A stretch of 64,000 bases of DNA, taken from contig JAWPGT010000013.1 in assembly GCA_034638255.1 (NCBI GenBank), positions 248,001 through 312,000 of the forward strand. Direction: 5' to 3'. The position numbers and the translations under genes were made by a program. Shown piece after piece: positions 46,294 to 60,134 of the stretch; position 1 is the first letter of the stretch; each line of letters opens with the position of its first letter. Source of the stretch: Coprinus comatus (lineage: Eukaryota; Basidiomycota; Agaricomycetes; Agaricales; Agaricaceae). Under the pieces are notes generated by a model. That model was not told where the DNA came from, did no database searches, and saw nothing but the letters and a program-made list of their open reading frames with translations.

Positions 46294-49200
46294 TCACGAT
46301 TGCATCTCGTCCTCCATAAGCATTGCCTCTCTTTCTTCTTCGTCAATTTCATTTTCAGGATCGATCTGAAAAGCAGCCCACACACTGTCTCCTTCGGGCC
46401 CGTCAACTATTAAATCAAACAATTCACGGGCAGGATCTACGTATGGCTTCAAGTGAACATCGGGAAACATAAGTACGTGAGAATATCATACCAGAAAGTA
46501 CTTCTAGTTCGTGTTTTCCTGCTGGGTCAACCCAGTCTGGGGGATCCGAATAACTTAGTTGACCAAAGCTAACTGTAAACATGTGAATGAGATTGTTGAA
46601 TTTTTCTGGAGCTTGTTGTATTTTTTGAGAGAGATAAACGTTATGTTCGCCTTCATTAACGAGCCGGTGAAGGAGGAATACAGCCTGGTTGATCAAGCGA
46701 ACTAGCCTATTTCATTGATTAGGTTTCTAAACGCTATGATTTTCTTAAAGACCTTACCGACTATCCTGACCATTTGGAACCGTCTGTTCGTCACCATTCC
46801 AAAGAGCAGATGTTAACTGTGCTATAATGTAAATTAATGAGGGGATGAGTACATGGGATTGAAGCAATGCTTCCATTCTTGTCCTGGACAATTGTGCCAG
46901 GCAAGCAAGAAGAATGTCAGATGGAATGTTCTCCTTTTCATTATGTCAGGAGATGCATAGACGAGACGCGTTTGGGGATGATTCACCTCATAGGTCCCGC
47001 TACTCATAGCATCAGCGAGATAATTACATATGCCCGAGATAAAGGCTGATTCTTGCTGCGGTATCCCATCAATTAATTTGTCGTCAGGGGTTGCTAAGCG
47101 TTCGTGGACAATATCATCTGGGAGGGTATTAGTGAGAAATTAACTGAATAGAAGTATGATTTCTAACATGTTGTTAGGAACATAAACACTCGGCTGAGCT
47201 TGATTAATATCGTCGGAGGATGTGAGGGGCAAAGGAGCGCCATAAAGCAGTCTAGATGCTCGGGTAAATATCGAATTCTAAAGAATGAGGTTTAGGGGCT
47301 ATAATTTGTCTTAATACAAGACGTACTTTTCCACCATCCCTTCAGGTATATCGCCATTTAATACCTCCAAGAAAGAGAGTACCTCTCCCACAATTGATCG
47401 GTTAATATCATCTGATATAGGATCTGATGACTTCTCTACGAGTTTGCACATGATGACCAAGATGTGTGAATCCTCACTCCCAGGGACGTTGTGTTGGATC
47501 ACTGCTTTATTGAAAGTAGGTAACATGAGGGTCAACCAGGATAGAAGGTTGAATATGGCGGGAGTAATATGGGACTTTGTAATGTTATTATATAGCACAG
47601 TTCAAGCAAGTGATAACATACTGGGGTATAATTCGACAGGATTTCGAGAACAGAAAGGAGGGATTTGGCAACGAGATCCAAACAAAAGAAGTAGTCTCTA
47701 TCATTATTGAGATCTGAAAATGCAGTTAAGATATCATGGCAAGCCTGTGTAGATTCTTTTGTGTGAGCAGTAGAAAAGTCCTCTGTGAAGGGTGCCCCTA
47801 TGATCAGTTGCAATGTTGTTTCTACCTCAGCTTGGTGAGTATGTGTCATTAATAAACGACACAGCTGAACTCTACATTAGCTGAGTGAAAATCCAGAAGA
47901 TCTTTTCTCATACCTCAGACTTGCGATTGCGTGGTTCTATAGGCTCCACTTCATTATCCTCAGGCAAAGCATTATACACCAATGCCTCATTGTCATCAAA
48001 GGGAATAACATCGTCCGAACTCGGAGCAGTGTCAAAGTCATCAGAAAGATCCCATCCAGTTCGGACCAGTGGGGTGGTCATAAATGGGTTCCTCTGTGAG
48101 GGGGCGTGGTTAGGGTCCTCAATTAGCTCTTCTTGTGAAGTTTCTTTGCCTTTTCCTTTGTCATCGAAGCGTGGTTGTACCTTCGATGGCGTTGAAAGGA
48201 AAGAATTCTGGAATCCAGGTAATACAACAGTTTTTCTGAGTTTTTCTGGTGACCTGGAAGGAGGTCTTGTATTATTTTGCATTGAGAAGTGCCCGCGAGG
48301 AGTGCGAATGGGAGTATCGTGAAATCTCAGTTGGGATGACTGATCATCCCCGAAGGGTTTCTGCACAGAATTCCGAGAGGGTGTTGTCAAAGGAGTCTTG
48401 TTAATTTTTGCCGCCCGCAAAGAAGCTGGTCTTTTTAAAGAGGCTTCGAGTTCATGTTGCTGTACAACTTTGAGAACAACATTGGTTGCAAGAAGAGGCG
48501 TAGAAAAATCGTACTTTGAAGATGTACTGTGTTTTGAGCCTCTCCGTTTCTTCTTTGAGAGCTCGTTCTAACTGTTGTTGTTTAGCGTCAGATTGTTCCT
48601 TTGCAAACTTCAGTTTGGCAAGTTCTGCTATGTGATTTTGAGCTGACTAGACAAGGTGAATAACGCAGAATGATGGGAGAGGTATTGAAGGGCTACCTTT
48701 TCCATATGCTTACGCAGGATGGTAACCTCGCCTTCTTTGGCATACCGAATATCTGTTGCTTCTTTCAGCGCAGTTTGCATATGTTCATTCTGTTTCCTGA
48801 GTTCTTGTAACTGTTCTTGCAGCTGGGATAGCTGCTGTTCCAGATTTCCATTGACCTTTTCGGTAGTCTTTTTAAGTTGACTTGATGTAGGCTGGATGCT
48901 ATTTCGCGACCAAGAAGAGCGTAGAGACTGATTAATAGGTTGCTGTTGTATTGGAGTACCTAATCTTGATGGGGTCGTTGAACGGATGACTGGAGAAGCT
49001 ATAATGCGTTGAGGACGATGTGAGACGGGTTTGGGCAAAGGCGGGATCCGCGCAGGAGGAGCAACAGGTGTATCAGTAAAATTATAGGTGCCGTCTGCAG
49101 TTATAGAGACTTCAGGAAGATCCTCAAAGTCGTCGTCCTGGCGTGTTTGTGCACCGATACCTGGAGACCAGCCATCCCGTGTCTTGAGCTTTTTAGTAGC

Positions 49201-49329
49201 ACTTGGGTAAACAGTTTGTTGCTGAGGAATTTGGGATGAATATTTTTTCTCTTGCTGGTCCAGAAGGGCCAATGTGTGTTCGTCGAGAACGAGGTCATTG
49301 TCGAAGTAGTCGTCGATATCGTCGTCCAT
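46294..49329 (-). CDS. ATRIP/Lcd1-like DNA damage checkpoint protein
   Basis: This is the probable partner of the ATR/Mec1 checkpoint kinase. The minus strand starts MDDDIDDYFDNDLVLDEH, an acidic N-terminus like the RPA-binding region of ATRIP. A coiled coil follows, with LSQLQEQLQELRKQNEHM and GEVTILRKHMEKSAQ. Next comes KTQYIFK, spliced to VVQQHELEASLKRP, which mirrors the family's GEI-L ... FK-x-E order. After disordered exons (RKTVVLPGFQNSFLSTP) a long all-helical C-terminal region follows, with many short exons (for example AIFNLLSWLTLML, RLINQAVFLLHRLVN). It ends DEEEREAMLMEDEMQS at 46294. Sequence conservation in this family is low, so the call rests on architecture and short motifs. 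It shares a 90-base gap with UPF2. Confidence 0.7.
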
Positions 49330-49419
49330 GGAGGAGCAGTGTTGTTATGTAATAATGTACTTGATCGGCCAACAAGTAATCTCAGTCACAGACTACCAGT
49401 ACATATATACGACTTTTTC
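49330..49419. promoter_or_regulatory. Shared divergent promoter gap, ATRIP-like / UPF2
   Basis: Ninety bases lie between the two start codons. A CATATATA element near 49402, 18 bases before the UPF2 ATG, is the only TATA-like string; it is too close to act as a standard TATA box for UPF2. Confidence 0.5.
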
Positions 49420-52400
49420 ATGGATTCCGCTCAAAATGGGACACAATCTGGTGCTAGACTCGACGAGGAACGAGCTCGATATGAAAGGCGTGTAAAACTT
49501 AAGGAGCTGAACCGGCATCCTGGCCAGCAAGGTGTGCGGCGTCTGGCGTCGTGGTTGCTGTTATATTGACAAATGGACGACAGAGTTCTCCAGACTGGAC
49601 TCGTCCCTAAAGAAACATACTACCCTCATAAAGCGCATCCGACAATCTTTGTCGGCAGATAGCAGGGACCAGATAATGAAGGAGTTAGAGTCACTTTCTC
49701 TGGAAAAGTACATCGATGAAATAGCGGGTGCTATAGTGGAAGGTATTTCCCGTTGTAAAACAGAGAAAGATGTATGGGGCGCTGTTGAAGTATGTAGACG
49801 CCTAGTCTGCGCCATCTGGCTACTGACCCGTTTTTTGAAGATCATTTCTCATTTACACCGCCGGTTCCCTAAATCATTCACACCTGCCTTGGTCTCTGCA
49901 CTATCTGCAGCGGTTGCAGCTCCTTCTAGAACAAGTCTGGCGAGCTTGACAACCGAGCAAAAAGAGAAAGAGGACAATGCAAGAGTTCTACGCCAACGTC
50001 CAGTTTTGCGGATTTGTTCCGAGTTAGCTCTTGTAGGTATCATCCGAGATGCTCCTGATAAAAGCGGCGGAGAATGGATCATGAAGGCCGTCAAGGAACT
50101 AGTGAGAAGTGTTGTTTATTTATCTCTGAATTTTCAACTTACGTTTCTCATATTAGTTGTCCAATGACCCAACCCTCTCCTCTTTACCTCTATTCATAAC
50201 TTTCCTCAAGACCTATTCAAGACCCTTTTTAGGAATAGTGGCCCCTTCCGCCCAGAAACAAATATCCTCCGACACACAGCCCGGTACGCTTTCTAGCGCT
50301 CAATCTAAGAGTGATGAAGCTGCGCATTCTCCTACTGTTGACGCCGAAGACGACGAGTTAGTTGAACTAGAAACCCGCGATCGCTTCCATAAAATGTGTG
50401 AACAATACTTCGATAATGTTTGTAAGAAACTTGTGATTGAACACAAGGTGAGAACTCCATTCTATGGGAAATGTTGGTTGAGACAATGATTTTTTAGCGT
50501 TTGCAAGAGCAAGATAAGCGAAACCACGAAGCATATATTCGCTCTGGAGAGATTTTCGAAGATCGCCAACAAGCTTATGAGAAAATGGCTAAAGGCTACG
50601 AGAAACTGCTTGCTAGCTGCCAATCGTGAGTCTCCTGTTTTGTCAATAATACACTTTTATTTACTAGATGATCCCCCATAGCCTATCGGAGCTATTATAT
50701 TTACCTTTGCCTGACTTACCTACAGCTTCTCAGAAATCTGACTCCATTCAGATTGGTACCTCTCATGGCTCAATTCCGACTGACTCGGAGGACATGCCAG
50801 TTTCTGGCGGCAAGTGGGAAGACGAGGAGGAAAGACGGTTCTTTGAAGAAGTTCAGGATCTAAAGGATTATGTTCCCAGCAGTGTGCTCGGTCTTGACAC
50901 TGCAAACGAACTTGCTGAAGAGGATATCAAAGAGAAAGAGCAGGAGCGTGTCAGACAAGACCAGGATGAGGTCAGAAAGTTGGAAGAAGAACTACAAAGA
51001 CTTGAGAACGATCAAACTGAGGAAGGACCAAAAAATGATGAGGAGTCATCAATTGTAACTGACGAAGAGTGTGTCTTCTTTTGTCTTGTACACCTGTGCT
51101 TGATCTTGACCCATGTTTAGGGAACATACACCTATCCCGGGTTCCCCTAAAGCAGCATCACCCCAACTTTCACCTCAACTTGCACCACAAGGACCCTCAC
51201 AGCTTCTTACGGCCCTATTAGTTCGTCTCCCTGACGCAACAAATCGAGCTTTGGTCGACCAGGCAGCGGTTGATTTCTCTTTCTTGAACTCGAAAGCTGC
51301 GAGAAAAAGGCTTGTCAAGGTAGGATCATTCGATTATTATCATGGATGGCACCAAATAACTATTACTTCATATAGTTTTTAAGCCAAGTTCCGAAGAACC
51401 GAACAGATCTTCTCCCTCATTACTCGAGGCTTGTTGCGACGCTCAATAAGTACATGCCTGATGTAGGCACAGACCTCATTGCACTTGTACGTAACATTAT
51501 CTACTATTACTACCTAAAATTCACCTTTTACTTCAGTTAGAAAGTGAATTCCACTACTTGCAGCGTAAAAAGAATGTTGTAAAAGAACTAGCTGATACGC
51601 GCATGAAGGTACTTGACATATTAATATTACGTCCATACCATACTGACCGATGTATCAGAACGTCATGTTTTTGTCAAACCTGACTAAGTTTGGAGTTGTA
51701 CCTGCGCACGTCATCTTGCATATCTTCAAGGTTTGCTTGGATGATTTTACGGGCACTAATGTGGATAATATTTCAATGCTTTTGGAGGGCTGCGGCAGGT
51801 ATCTACTCAGGAGTGAAGAAACGAAAGATAGATTCAGCACCATGGTATGACTATCCTGACGCCATTTGATCATTCTCATATTATGCTGTAGCTCGAATTA
51901 ATGCGGCGGAAACAAAGTCTTCAACATTTTGACCAACGGCAATTATTGATGCTGGAGAATGCATATTATCAGGTTTGTTCCTATCTATTTGCTATGCAGA
52001 TATTTATACCATACCCCCATCTATCGCAGTGCAACCCGCCTGAGAGAGGTCCGAAACAAGAGAAAGAACGAACTCCAATGGAGTTGTTCATCAGGCATTT
52101 GATCTTCGACGTTCTTACAAAGAAGACCATTGATAAAGTTCTCAAGCTTATTCGGAAACTCGATTGGGACAACGAGGAAGTGAAGCACACTTTACATAAA
52201 GTGTTTACAAAACCCTGGAAAATCAAGTATAGTAATATCAGCTTATTAGCAATGTTGACTTATGATCTACAACGCTATCGAACTGCCTTCTCGACATCTG
52301 TCGTGGATCAGGTCTTGGAAGATATTCGACGCGGCCTTGAACAAAACATCTATAACGCCAACCAAAGAAGATTAGCGACCGCAAAATTCCTGGGAGAGTT

Positions 52401-53794
52401 GTATATCTATCGTCTGTTCAGTTCGAGTATTGTATTTGACACACTCTGGTCGATTGTCACGTTTGGACACTGTGAGCTTCTATCCAGTTGGTAATTTGTT
52501 TTGGGTACTGACGTTTACTTTGTCCATAGCCGAGGGTCGAGTCCTCCCAAATCAAATCGTTCCTGTGGACATGCCAGATGATTTTTTCCGCATCCGCATG
52601 GTTTGCGTATTGTTAGACACTTGCGGAATGTGCTTTGATCGTGGAACTCAGAAAAAGAAGCTCGACAATTTCCTGACCTACTTTCAGGTACGACAACTTA
52701 ACCAGTATATGCGGTAGGGTGTTGACCAATGATCATTAGTATTATATTTTATGCAAACAACCTTTACCCATGGATGTCGACTTTATGTTGTCTGACTCAT
52801 TAGAGGTCAGTAAAACTACTTCGATCGCATGAATTCTAATTCTAATTTTTTTTTTTTACACTTAGGCTGTCAGACCTAAATTACACATGCCTAAGACTCT
52901 CGAGGAAGCTGCCATTGCAGTAGATGAGATGTTCAGCTCAGCATATCAAGCAGCAGGTCAACACGCTGATTTTATAAAAGTGGCAGCAATAATGACATTG
53001 GTTTCTCCAGGTCTCACTGATGAAAGCGGCGATGACAGTGGAAATGATGACGATAGTAAGCGTATGAATGGGGAAGATATTGAAGATGAGGCTATTGACG
53101 AGGATGAGGATACTCAGCAGTCTCCGGTACGGCCAATATGTGTCGTTCTAGGACTGTAGCATACTCATGACGTAACAGATTCCTGACCGTGCTCCATCTC
53201 CCGATGAAGAAATTGTGTTATCGGCCAGTAATAGCAAACAAGAGTACCTTGGCCCTTCAGAGGATGCTGAAGCTGACTTTGCGAAAGAACTAGCTAAACT
53301 TGTCACCGATACCTCAGCTGAATCCCGTAAAGTCGACAAAAAAACAGCTTTAGCTCTATGGGATTCCGCTGTTCTCCCTCCAACAATTCGCAAGAAGAAG
53401 ACTTCTGATGATCCTGACGAAGAGAGTGGACCAAAGAGCGCGGATGCGAATGGGACAATGAACTTTACTGTACTCACAAAACGCGGCAACAAGCAGCTTG
53501 TATGTTGTTTCTTTTGCCACTAGGGAAATGGCTCACTCGATCGTAGACACGCAAACTGGCAGTACCAGCCGCATCATCCCTGGCCGTGCATACTCGCAGT
53601 GCACAACTGCAAGACAAGGTAGAACAACAGCACCTGAAACGACTTGTTTTGGATTACGAGCAGCGCGAAGAGGCTGAGGAGATGAAGGGTATGTCAGTTT
53701 GTTTTCGATGATCGGCGTAAAACTAAATGACTTTTTAAAAGCCATTGAAGCCCGTAACAAGGGCGGAGCAATCAAGATACGGTACCTCGGATAA
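49420..53794 (+). CDS. UPF2: Nonsense-mediated mRNA decay factor UPF2
   Basis: UPF2 bridges UPF1 and UPF3 in nonsense-mediated decay. The start MDSAQNGTQSGARLDEE at 49420 is spliced into EFSRLDSSLKKHTTLIKRI, a conserved N-terminal segment. The first MIF4G domain includes HLHRRFPKSFTPALV and LSSLPLFITFLKTYSRPFLG. The second and third include NLTKFGVVPAHVILHIFK, LLEGCGRYLLRSEETKDRF, FLGELYIYRLFSSSIVFDTL and FRIRMVCVLLDTCGMCF. An acidic region (53010-53130, rich in Asp/Glu) precedes the C-terminal UPF1-binding part, which ends NKGGAIKIRYLG with TAA at 53792-53794. At least fourteen exons are present. Length of about 1150 residues is usual for the family. Confidence 0.94.
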
Positions 53795-54170
53795 ACTGTG
53801 GACACACTTTCTTTCGACGAAGATTTCCCATAAGCAATTGGCTTCTATCTGACCGTCCAGGTGTGATCGGTTGATCTCTGATGCAGATAGAGATGTACCT
53901 CATCAATAGCTGGATGATTGAGAGACTACCACTCAGGCGCCTGTCCAGGATGCCAGCACGGACGAAGGATTACTAGTAATGATGTACATGATGCAGAGAC
54001 TTTGGCTTGGGCATTGTTGTATGCCATAAATAGATGTAGAGTAATACGTATGTGATGTGACATGTGACGTAAATCAATATGGCAAGTGCCACATTTCGCG
54101 CTTCTTGGGCTTGAGCTCCAAGGACGCGACAGGGCTGCATACATCCTATCCTTTCTTTCTACTACGTGCT
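53795..54170. other. Spacer between UPF2 and kinase gene
   Basis: 376 bases holding the UPF2 3' end and the kinase promoter. An in-frame ATG at 54057 upstream of the kinase start exists but adds residues with no conserved features. No other gene is seen. Confidence 0.45.
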
Positions 54171-55730
54171 ATGAAACATCTATCCACAACTTCACTACCT
54201 CTGCCACTCCACAATGACATTCTTTTTGACCCTCCTAAACCAGTCGCACTTACCACAGAACTCTCGACCTCACCGAATAGCAAGCGCAGGATCAACCAGT
54301 ACTTGAAGGAGGCACGTATAGGCAAGGGGCGACACGGAGAAGTATTCCTATATCGTTCTGATGACTCCTCGGCACCAGAGGCTGTAAGCCACCGCAACCT
54401 CGGAGCCATCACCTCGCTCACCCTAAGCATCATAGGCAATCAAGGTCGTCAAAAGGAGCAACCCTAGAGACAAGATCAAACTACTCAGAAGAAACTATCA
54501 ACAGAATGAACAAACTACAGGCTCTGACCGACCATACCCCCTCAACAGTACCGAAAATAGCATTAGGAAGGAAATAGCAATCATGAAGAAGTGTCGGCAC
54601 CCGAACATTGTTCGTCTCTTGGAGGTAATAGATGACCCTCAGCAGGACAGAATATACATGGGTGAGTCGCTCATTACTAAAGCGCTTGTCGAAACTTGAT
54701 AGTACAATGCAGTGATGGAGTATTGTTCGGGTGGACCAGTGGAGTGGACCAATGATAGTATGCAGCCTATTTTGCGCCTTGAACAAACAAGGAGAATCAT
54801 GAAAGATGTAATATTGGGCTGGAGCACTGTAAGTTCTTTCCAATGTAGTTCAAGATCATACTCCCTTCAATTTACAATAGTACATTCACTTGGGATAATA
54901 CACCGGGACGTCAAACCCTCTAATTTGCTGTACACTATGGATAGGACACTTGTCAAGATAATCGACTTTGGAGTATCGCATTATGATTCCAGTCGCTCTG
55001 CCGTTCAACACGCCCCCCATGTCACCCCAGAAGATGCATTACTCTTTCCAGAATCTGACCTACAGAAAACATTAGGAACCCCAAAATTCCTGGCCCCTGA
55101 AATTGTATGGTTTGATGATCCTGATCATGATACATCAGAACCAAGTCCAAACCGATCCTCCGTTACTGTTGGAGAAGAAGCAACGATACCTAAGGTTCGA
55201 CCCCCCATTACGGAAGCTATTGATATCTGGGCCCTTGGCGTGACCTTCTATTGTCTACTCTTTGGACATACTCCTTTCAATGCCCCTTCGTCCCCTAATG
55301 AGAACTGGCATCATAATGAATGGATGGTGTATAACCAGATATGTACACAAGACTGGGAAGCTGAAGAATTCATGGCGGCAGATTGTATTTCTACTGGAGG
55401 CCGACATCCGAAAGATACAACAAGCGAAGGATTTATGGTGACATCTATGCTAGACTCTATGTTACAAAAGAACCCTTTGCACAGACCTACAGCAACACAA
55501 CTCAAGGTACGATCTTTTGTGTGTGTACCCAAATGTGATGACTGAGAAGTGAGTAGGAATCACCATGGCTTCTCCGTGGAGTTGTAGATGCGAAGCAATG
55601 GCTGCGGCTCACATCGACGACTCCTGTATCTGCTCCTGCTCCTACCACGCCTCCTCAGCCCAGGAATTTATGCCGTTGGATCCGTGCAGCCATGCAGAAA
55701 CTCTCGAGCACTCGGATAGTTTCTGCATAA
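54171..55730 (+). CDS. Ser/Thr protein kinase, CaMKK/Sak1-like
   Basis: This protein kinase resembles the CaMKK/LKB1-type upstream kinases (yeast Sak1/Tos3/Elm1, fission yeast Ssp1). The N-lobe starts YLKEARIGKGRHGEVFLY (glycine loop). An intron leads to AAIKVVKRSNP with the ATP-binding lysine, and then ENSIRKEIAIMKKCRHPNIV with the helix C glutamate. The catalytic loop is GIIHRDVKPSNLLY, the DFG segment KIIDFGVSHYD, and the activation segment ends GTPKFLAPEIVW after an insert. The typical family insert lies between the APE and the late helices (PIPKVRPP-like region near 55200). The last exon (from about 55559) reads SPWLLRGVVDAKQWLRLTS and ends at TAA 55728-55730. Start at 54171 (MKHLSTTS) is preferred. 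Confidence 0.87.
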
Positions 55731-55948
55731 TTTCTCAGTTTTTACTTTGTTACACTTGGTGGTATGGGACATGTATAATACTGTTAGATGCGGACTTTTA
55801 GACGGACTATATTAGGACTACACACATCGCTTTCTCGTGCTTTCTGTAGAACGAATTTGATACACGACCCATCACATGACTTGTCGTCAAAGTCTCGAGA
55901 GCCAGACGAGACAGACGTACACGTTGCAATCTCCAATTTCATCTCTCA

Positions 55949-58900
55949 ATGTCGCTCAAGGCAGTAAGCACATACCTTTCATTCGCCACAGCCACGTTCC
56001 CTGACTCTCTGTACTTAGATCGTCAAGTGTAAATAACAGTATTGAGAAATAGGAGTCAATATATCTAACCATCATATCTTGTTAGCTGTCCTCTCGGGCG
56101 ACTCTCTCGTTCTACGTAATCGCACCAGTGCAAAAGAGCGGTAGGCCACACCATCCAGTCCGTCTATTGTCCTAATCTGTTGTCATCTTAGCATTTTACA
56201 TTTGGCAGAATTAAATGCTCCTAGGCTAGGGACACAAACAAGAGAAGATGAGGTACTTCATCATTGTCTATACATCCCCCGGACTATATTGACTTCATTG
56301 TAGCCGTGGGCATACGAATCCCGCGAGTTCCTGCGTGCATTGGCCGTTGGAAAAGAAATAAGCTTCACTTCGATCCATTCATTACCTTCCAACGATGACG
56401 TTCCTCGTGACATCGGAACCGCTGAAATTAACGGGATCGATTTGACTTCTGAAGTTTTAAAAAATGGCTGGGCGAAATTGAAAGAAAATAAGCGTGAAGC
56501 CACTGAGGGGGACTCGAAGTTTAAGGAGCTGGAAGATGAAGCTAAGAGTGCTGGAAAAGGTGTTTGGGATCCTAACGGTCCTCCGGTTCGTTTTAACTAT
56601 TACAACTACCCAAATCATGGATGCCGACTTATGTGACAGGCTCGTCAAGTACATTATAATATGCCGGAAGATTCTCAAGCGTTCGTTTCAGAGTGGAAGG
56701 GCAAATCCATCGATGGTTAGCCTTCCTCTTATATCATTAATCTAAGATCAACACATACCAATCAGCCTGCAGCTATTGTTGAGCAGGTCCGGGATGGTAG
56801 CACACTCCGAGTTAGGTTGTTACTCCCAGGTGGTGACCAACAACTGGCGAACGTTACTTTGGCGGGTGTCCGATGCCCTCGTACCTCTTCAAGGCAGGGT
56901 GAATCTTCAGAACAATATGGAGAAGAGGTTAGTGATTATTTCACTCCTTAATGATCCCAGAATTCATCTGTTGCTCTAGGCAAAATTCTTCACAGAATCA
57001 CGACTTCTGCAACGATTTGTCCGTGTACAGATTCTTTCGCTCCCTAATCCTGGAGCTACACCCTTTCAGACGACTGCTTCAGCACCTACACCGGCATCCA
57101 TATTTATTGGAAATGGCAAGTTTTGGACGTCTGATAAGATTTCATCAGTTCTAATACCACCCACAGTCCTCCATCCTGCTGGAAATGTCGCCGAACATTT
57201 GGTCGCAAGCGGTTTGGCTCGTGTGGTAGATTGGCATGCTGGTATACTGGCTGTCGGAGGAGGCATGGAGCGTTTGAGGGCAGCTGAGAAGACAGCGAAG
57301 GAACGACGGGCTAAACTCTATGCAAATTCACCCGCAAGTAACGTAGGGGCTAAAACAGATATATCTACAGGTCAGCCAATCAATAAGACATTTGACGCAA
57401 CTGTTGTGCGTGTTTGGAGCGCAGACCAGATATCTGTAGCCGACAAAGATGGCAAGGAGCGCCGTTTGCAGTTAAGCTCAACTCGTGGTCCAAGGTGAGC
57501 GCATCGATACACTTATCTCCTCTTGACTTATTTATTATAATAGACTGTCGGATCCGCGCCAAGCATACTATGCTCAAGAAGCTAAGGAATTCCTGCGGAA
57601 AAGGCTTATTGGAAAACGTGTCAAGGTTACGATTGACTTTATACGTCCACGTGAAGGAGAATTTGAGGAACGTGAATGCGCTACTATTCGCTATGGAGGA
57701 CAATCATCGTATGTGGAGAACAGAACTTGGAGAATTACATGTATTAATAAGGGATATCTTGCAGAAACATTGCCGAGCAGCTTATTGAAAAGGGATTGGC
57801 AAGTGTTACTCGCCATAAACGTGACGACGAGGATAGGTCTCAAGACTACGACAAACTCATGGCTGCAGAACAAGCGTAAGTTTACCCTTAGTGTGAAGAA
57901 ATTTACCTATTCATGTTGCAATAGTGCTCTGACAGAGACCCGGGGAATCCACTCAGGAAAGGAAATACCTGCACCGAAGCCCCCTCTAAACATTTCCGAA
58001 GTGAGATATTATTAATAGAACATTGAAAATGGACTGATGCAGTAGTAATAGACAAGCACTCGGGCGACAACATTCGTCAATGGCTTCAAGCGTCTAGGAA
58101 AAATTCCTGCAGTCGTCGAATATGTTGCTGCGGGATCCCGCTTTAAGTAAGCCTCCTTTAATAAACAAGTTTTCAAGGTGCTTATTTATGAAGACTATTG
58201 CTTCCTAAAGATAATCAGGTGTTAACTCTCGTTCTTGGAGGTTAGTGCATCTGTCTGCTTTATGTGACTATACTCATAATCCATTAATTCAGGCATTAGT
58301 GCTCCTCGAACAGCTCGTAACACCTCCGAGAAATCGGAACCATATGGTCAAGAAGCGTTGGAATTTGCCTCCCATAAGTATATGCAACGCGATGTTGAGT
58401 TTGAGGTCAACACTGTCGACAAATCTGGTGGATTTATCGGCGCCCTATACCTTAACAAAACCGAAAACGCCGCTATAGAGCTTGTACGAGAAGGACTAGC
58501 AGCCGTGCACTCATTCTCTGCAGACAATCTTCCCTGGTCCCGCCAGCTCTACGATGCTGAGGTATGTTAATCGAAGATACCAACGTCTTATGTTTTGTCT
58601 GACACAATTTCATCTCAGACTGAGGCAAAGGAGGCGAGACGCAATGTGAGCTCGCTTTTATAAATATCCCGCGCCACGAACTGAAATACTTCTCAGCTTT
58701 GGTCTGATTACGATGAAGAGGCAGAAAAACAAAAAGAACTAGAAGCTCAACAAGATAGCAAAGATGCACCGCTCAAATCTGAATACCTAGATGTGATTAT
58801 CAGTGACATTCGGACCAAAAACAACCTCAGTTTTTCCGTTCAGGTGCTCAACACTGAAGGTTTGTTGTAATGGTTTATATCTATTCCTTGCTGATCCGTA

Positions 58901-59605
58901 TCCATTAGGGATCGCTTCTTTGGAAAAACTCATGAAGGAATTCAGTTTGCACCATAGCGGTGCAGTCAGTATTCCTCCCGGCTTCGTGCCAAGAGGTGGC
59001 GACCTTGTATCAGCGAAGTTCTCGGACGGTGCTTGGTACAGAGCAAAAGTTCGCCGTGCCTCTCCCGTAAAGAAGGAGGCAGAAGTAACCTTCATCGATT
59101 ACGGAAACCAAGACACTATTCCATTCTCAGACGTTCGACCACTAGACCCCAAATTCCGGAACTTACCTGGGCAAGCCCAGGATGCCAGGTTAAGGTAAGT
59201 CGTCCACCCTAGTAGACCCTTCCTTGTTCTTAATAACGTGTACTTTCTTTCTCTAGTTTCGTTAAACTCGTCAACGAGGATAGTGAATACTATCCTGAAG
59301 CTATTGATCGGTTCCGAGCACTCTGTGAGAACCGAAAGCTGGTGGTCAACGTCGACCACAAAGAAGGATCCCTACTGCATCTCCGCTTGATCGACCCTTC
59401 CGATCCCGTTTCAGCAGAAGATCCCCTTGCTTGTATTAACGCTGATCTCTTACGAGAAGGGCTCGCATCTATTGACCGCAAGGGGTGCAGGTATATTCAC
59501 GCATACCCGCAGGTTCTCAAGAGACTACAAGTCGCTGTCTCTGGCGCCAAGAAAGACCGTCTGGGAATGTTTGAGTTTGGAGATGTAGAGGAGGATGACA
59601 ATTAA
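55949..59605 (+). CDS. SND1: Tudor staphylococcal nuclease (Tudor-SN, SND1)
   Basis: This RNA-binding protein of RISC and stress granules consists of repeated staphylococcal-nuclease-like domains plus a Tudor domain. The first exon is only MSLKA. Introns lead into [11 protein letters not shown] and [15 protein letters not shown]. The nuclease-like repeats follow, for example [49 protein letters not shown] and [16 protein letters not shown]. Later domains include [15 protein letters not shown] and [18 protein letters not shown] segments. The Tudor domain is clear: [19 protein letters not shown] and [20 protein letters not shown]. The C-terminal nuclease remnant ends FGDVEEDDN at 59605. About 900 residues is normal. 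Many introns of about 50 bases are consistent in phase. Confidence 0.92.
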
Positions 59606-60134
59606 TTGGTTTATGACGAAAATTTATTAGGAGAAAGCCCACATAACAATGACCTCTCGATTTCTTATTGGGATTCATAAAATTACATGAGGAGTGGCTT
59701 TTAATCCTATGTAGTTAGACATATCTAAATTGATAGTAACACAAAGACAATGTATTACCTACCATTCTGCTTGCACATGCTATTCTGTCTCTCTACATGT
59801 GCTATGTGTACCAAGACAAGAGTGAATACTATATTTACCAACACATAGTATTATGGGCGGACCAGGGGCGAATAGATGTACTTCAACAAAAGGCGCCGAG
59901 CCAGTAGAAGTCTTCGTCAAGAGAACTATGCGCCTACTTGCCGACCTTAATGCTGATTGAATGGAGACTATAAATCGGAAGCCATGTGTAGCTGTGTAAT
60001 ATACCACTGGGTGTGAATATACATGTTCTTGCTAGTTTCAGTCACTATGGGGGTGGCTGTGCAGTTTGTTCACCACGCACAAGCGCCCGTGATTCCCTAG
60101 GTGGTTTTCTACACTTCGAGTACTTCAAATCCAT
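59606..60134. other. Spacer between SND1 and HAD genes
   Basis: About 530 bases of AT-rich sequence with no supported frame. It should contain the SND1 transcript end and the HAD gene promoter. Confidence 0.45.
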
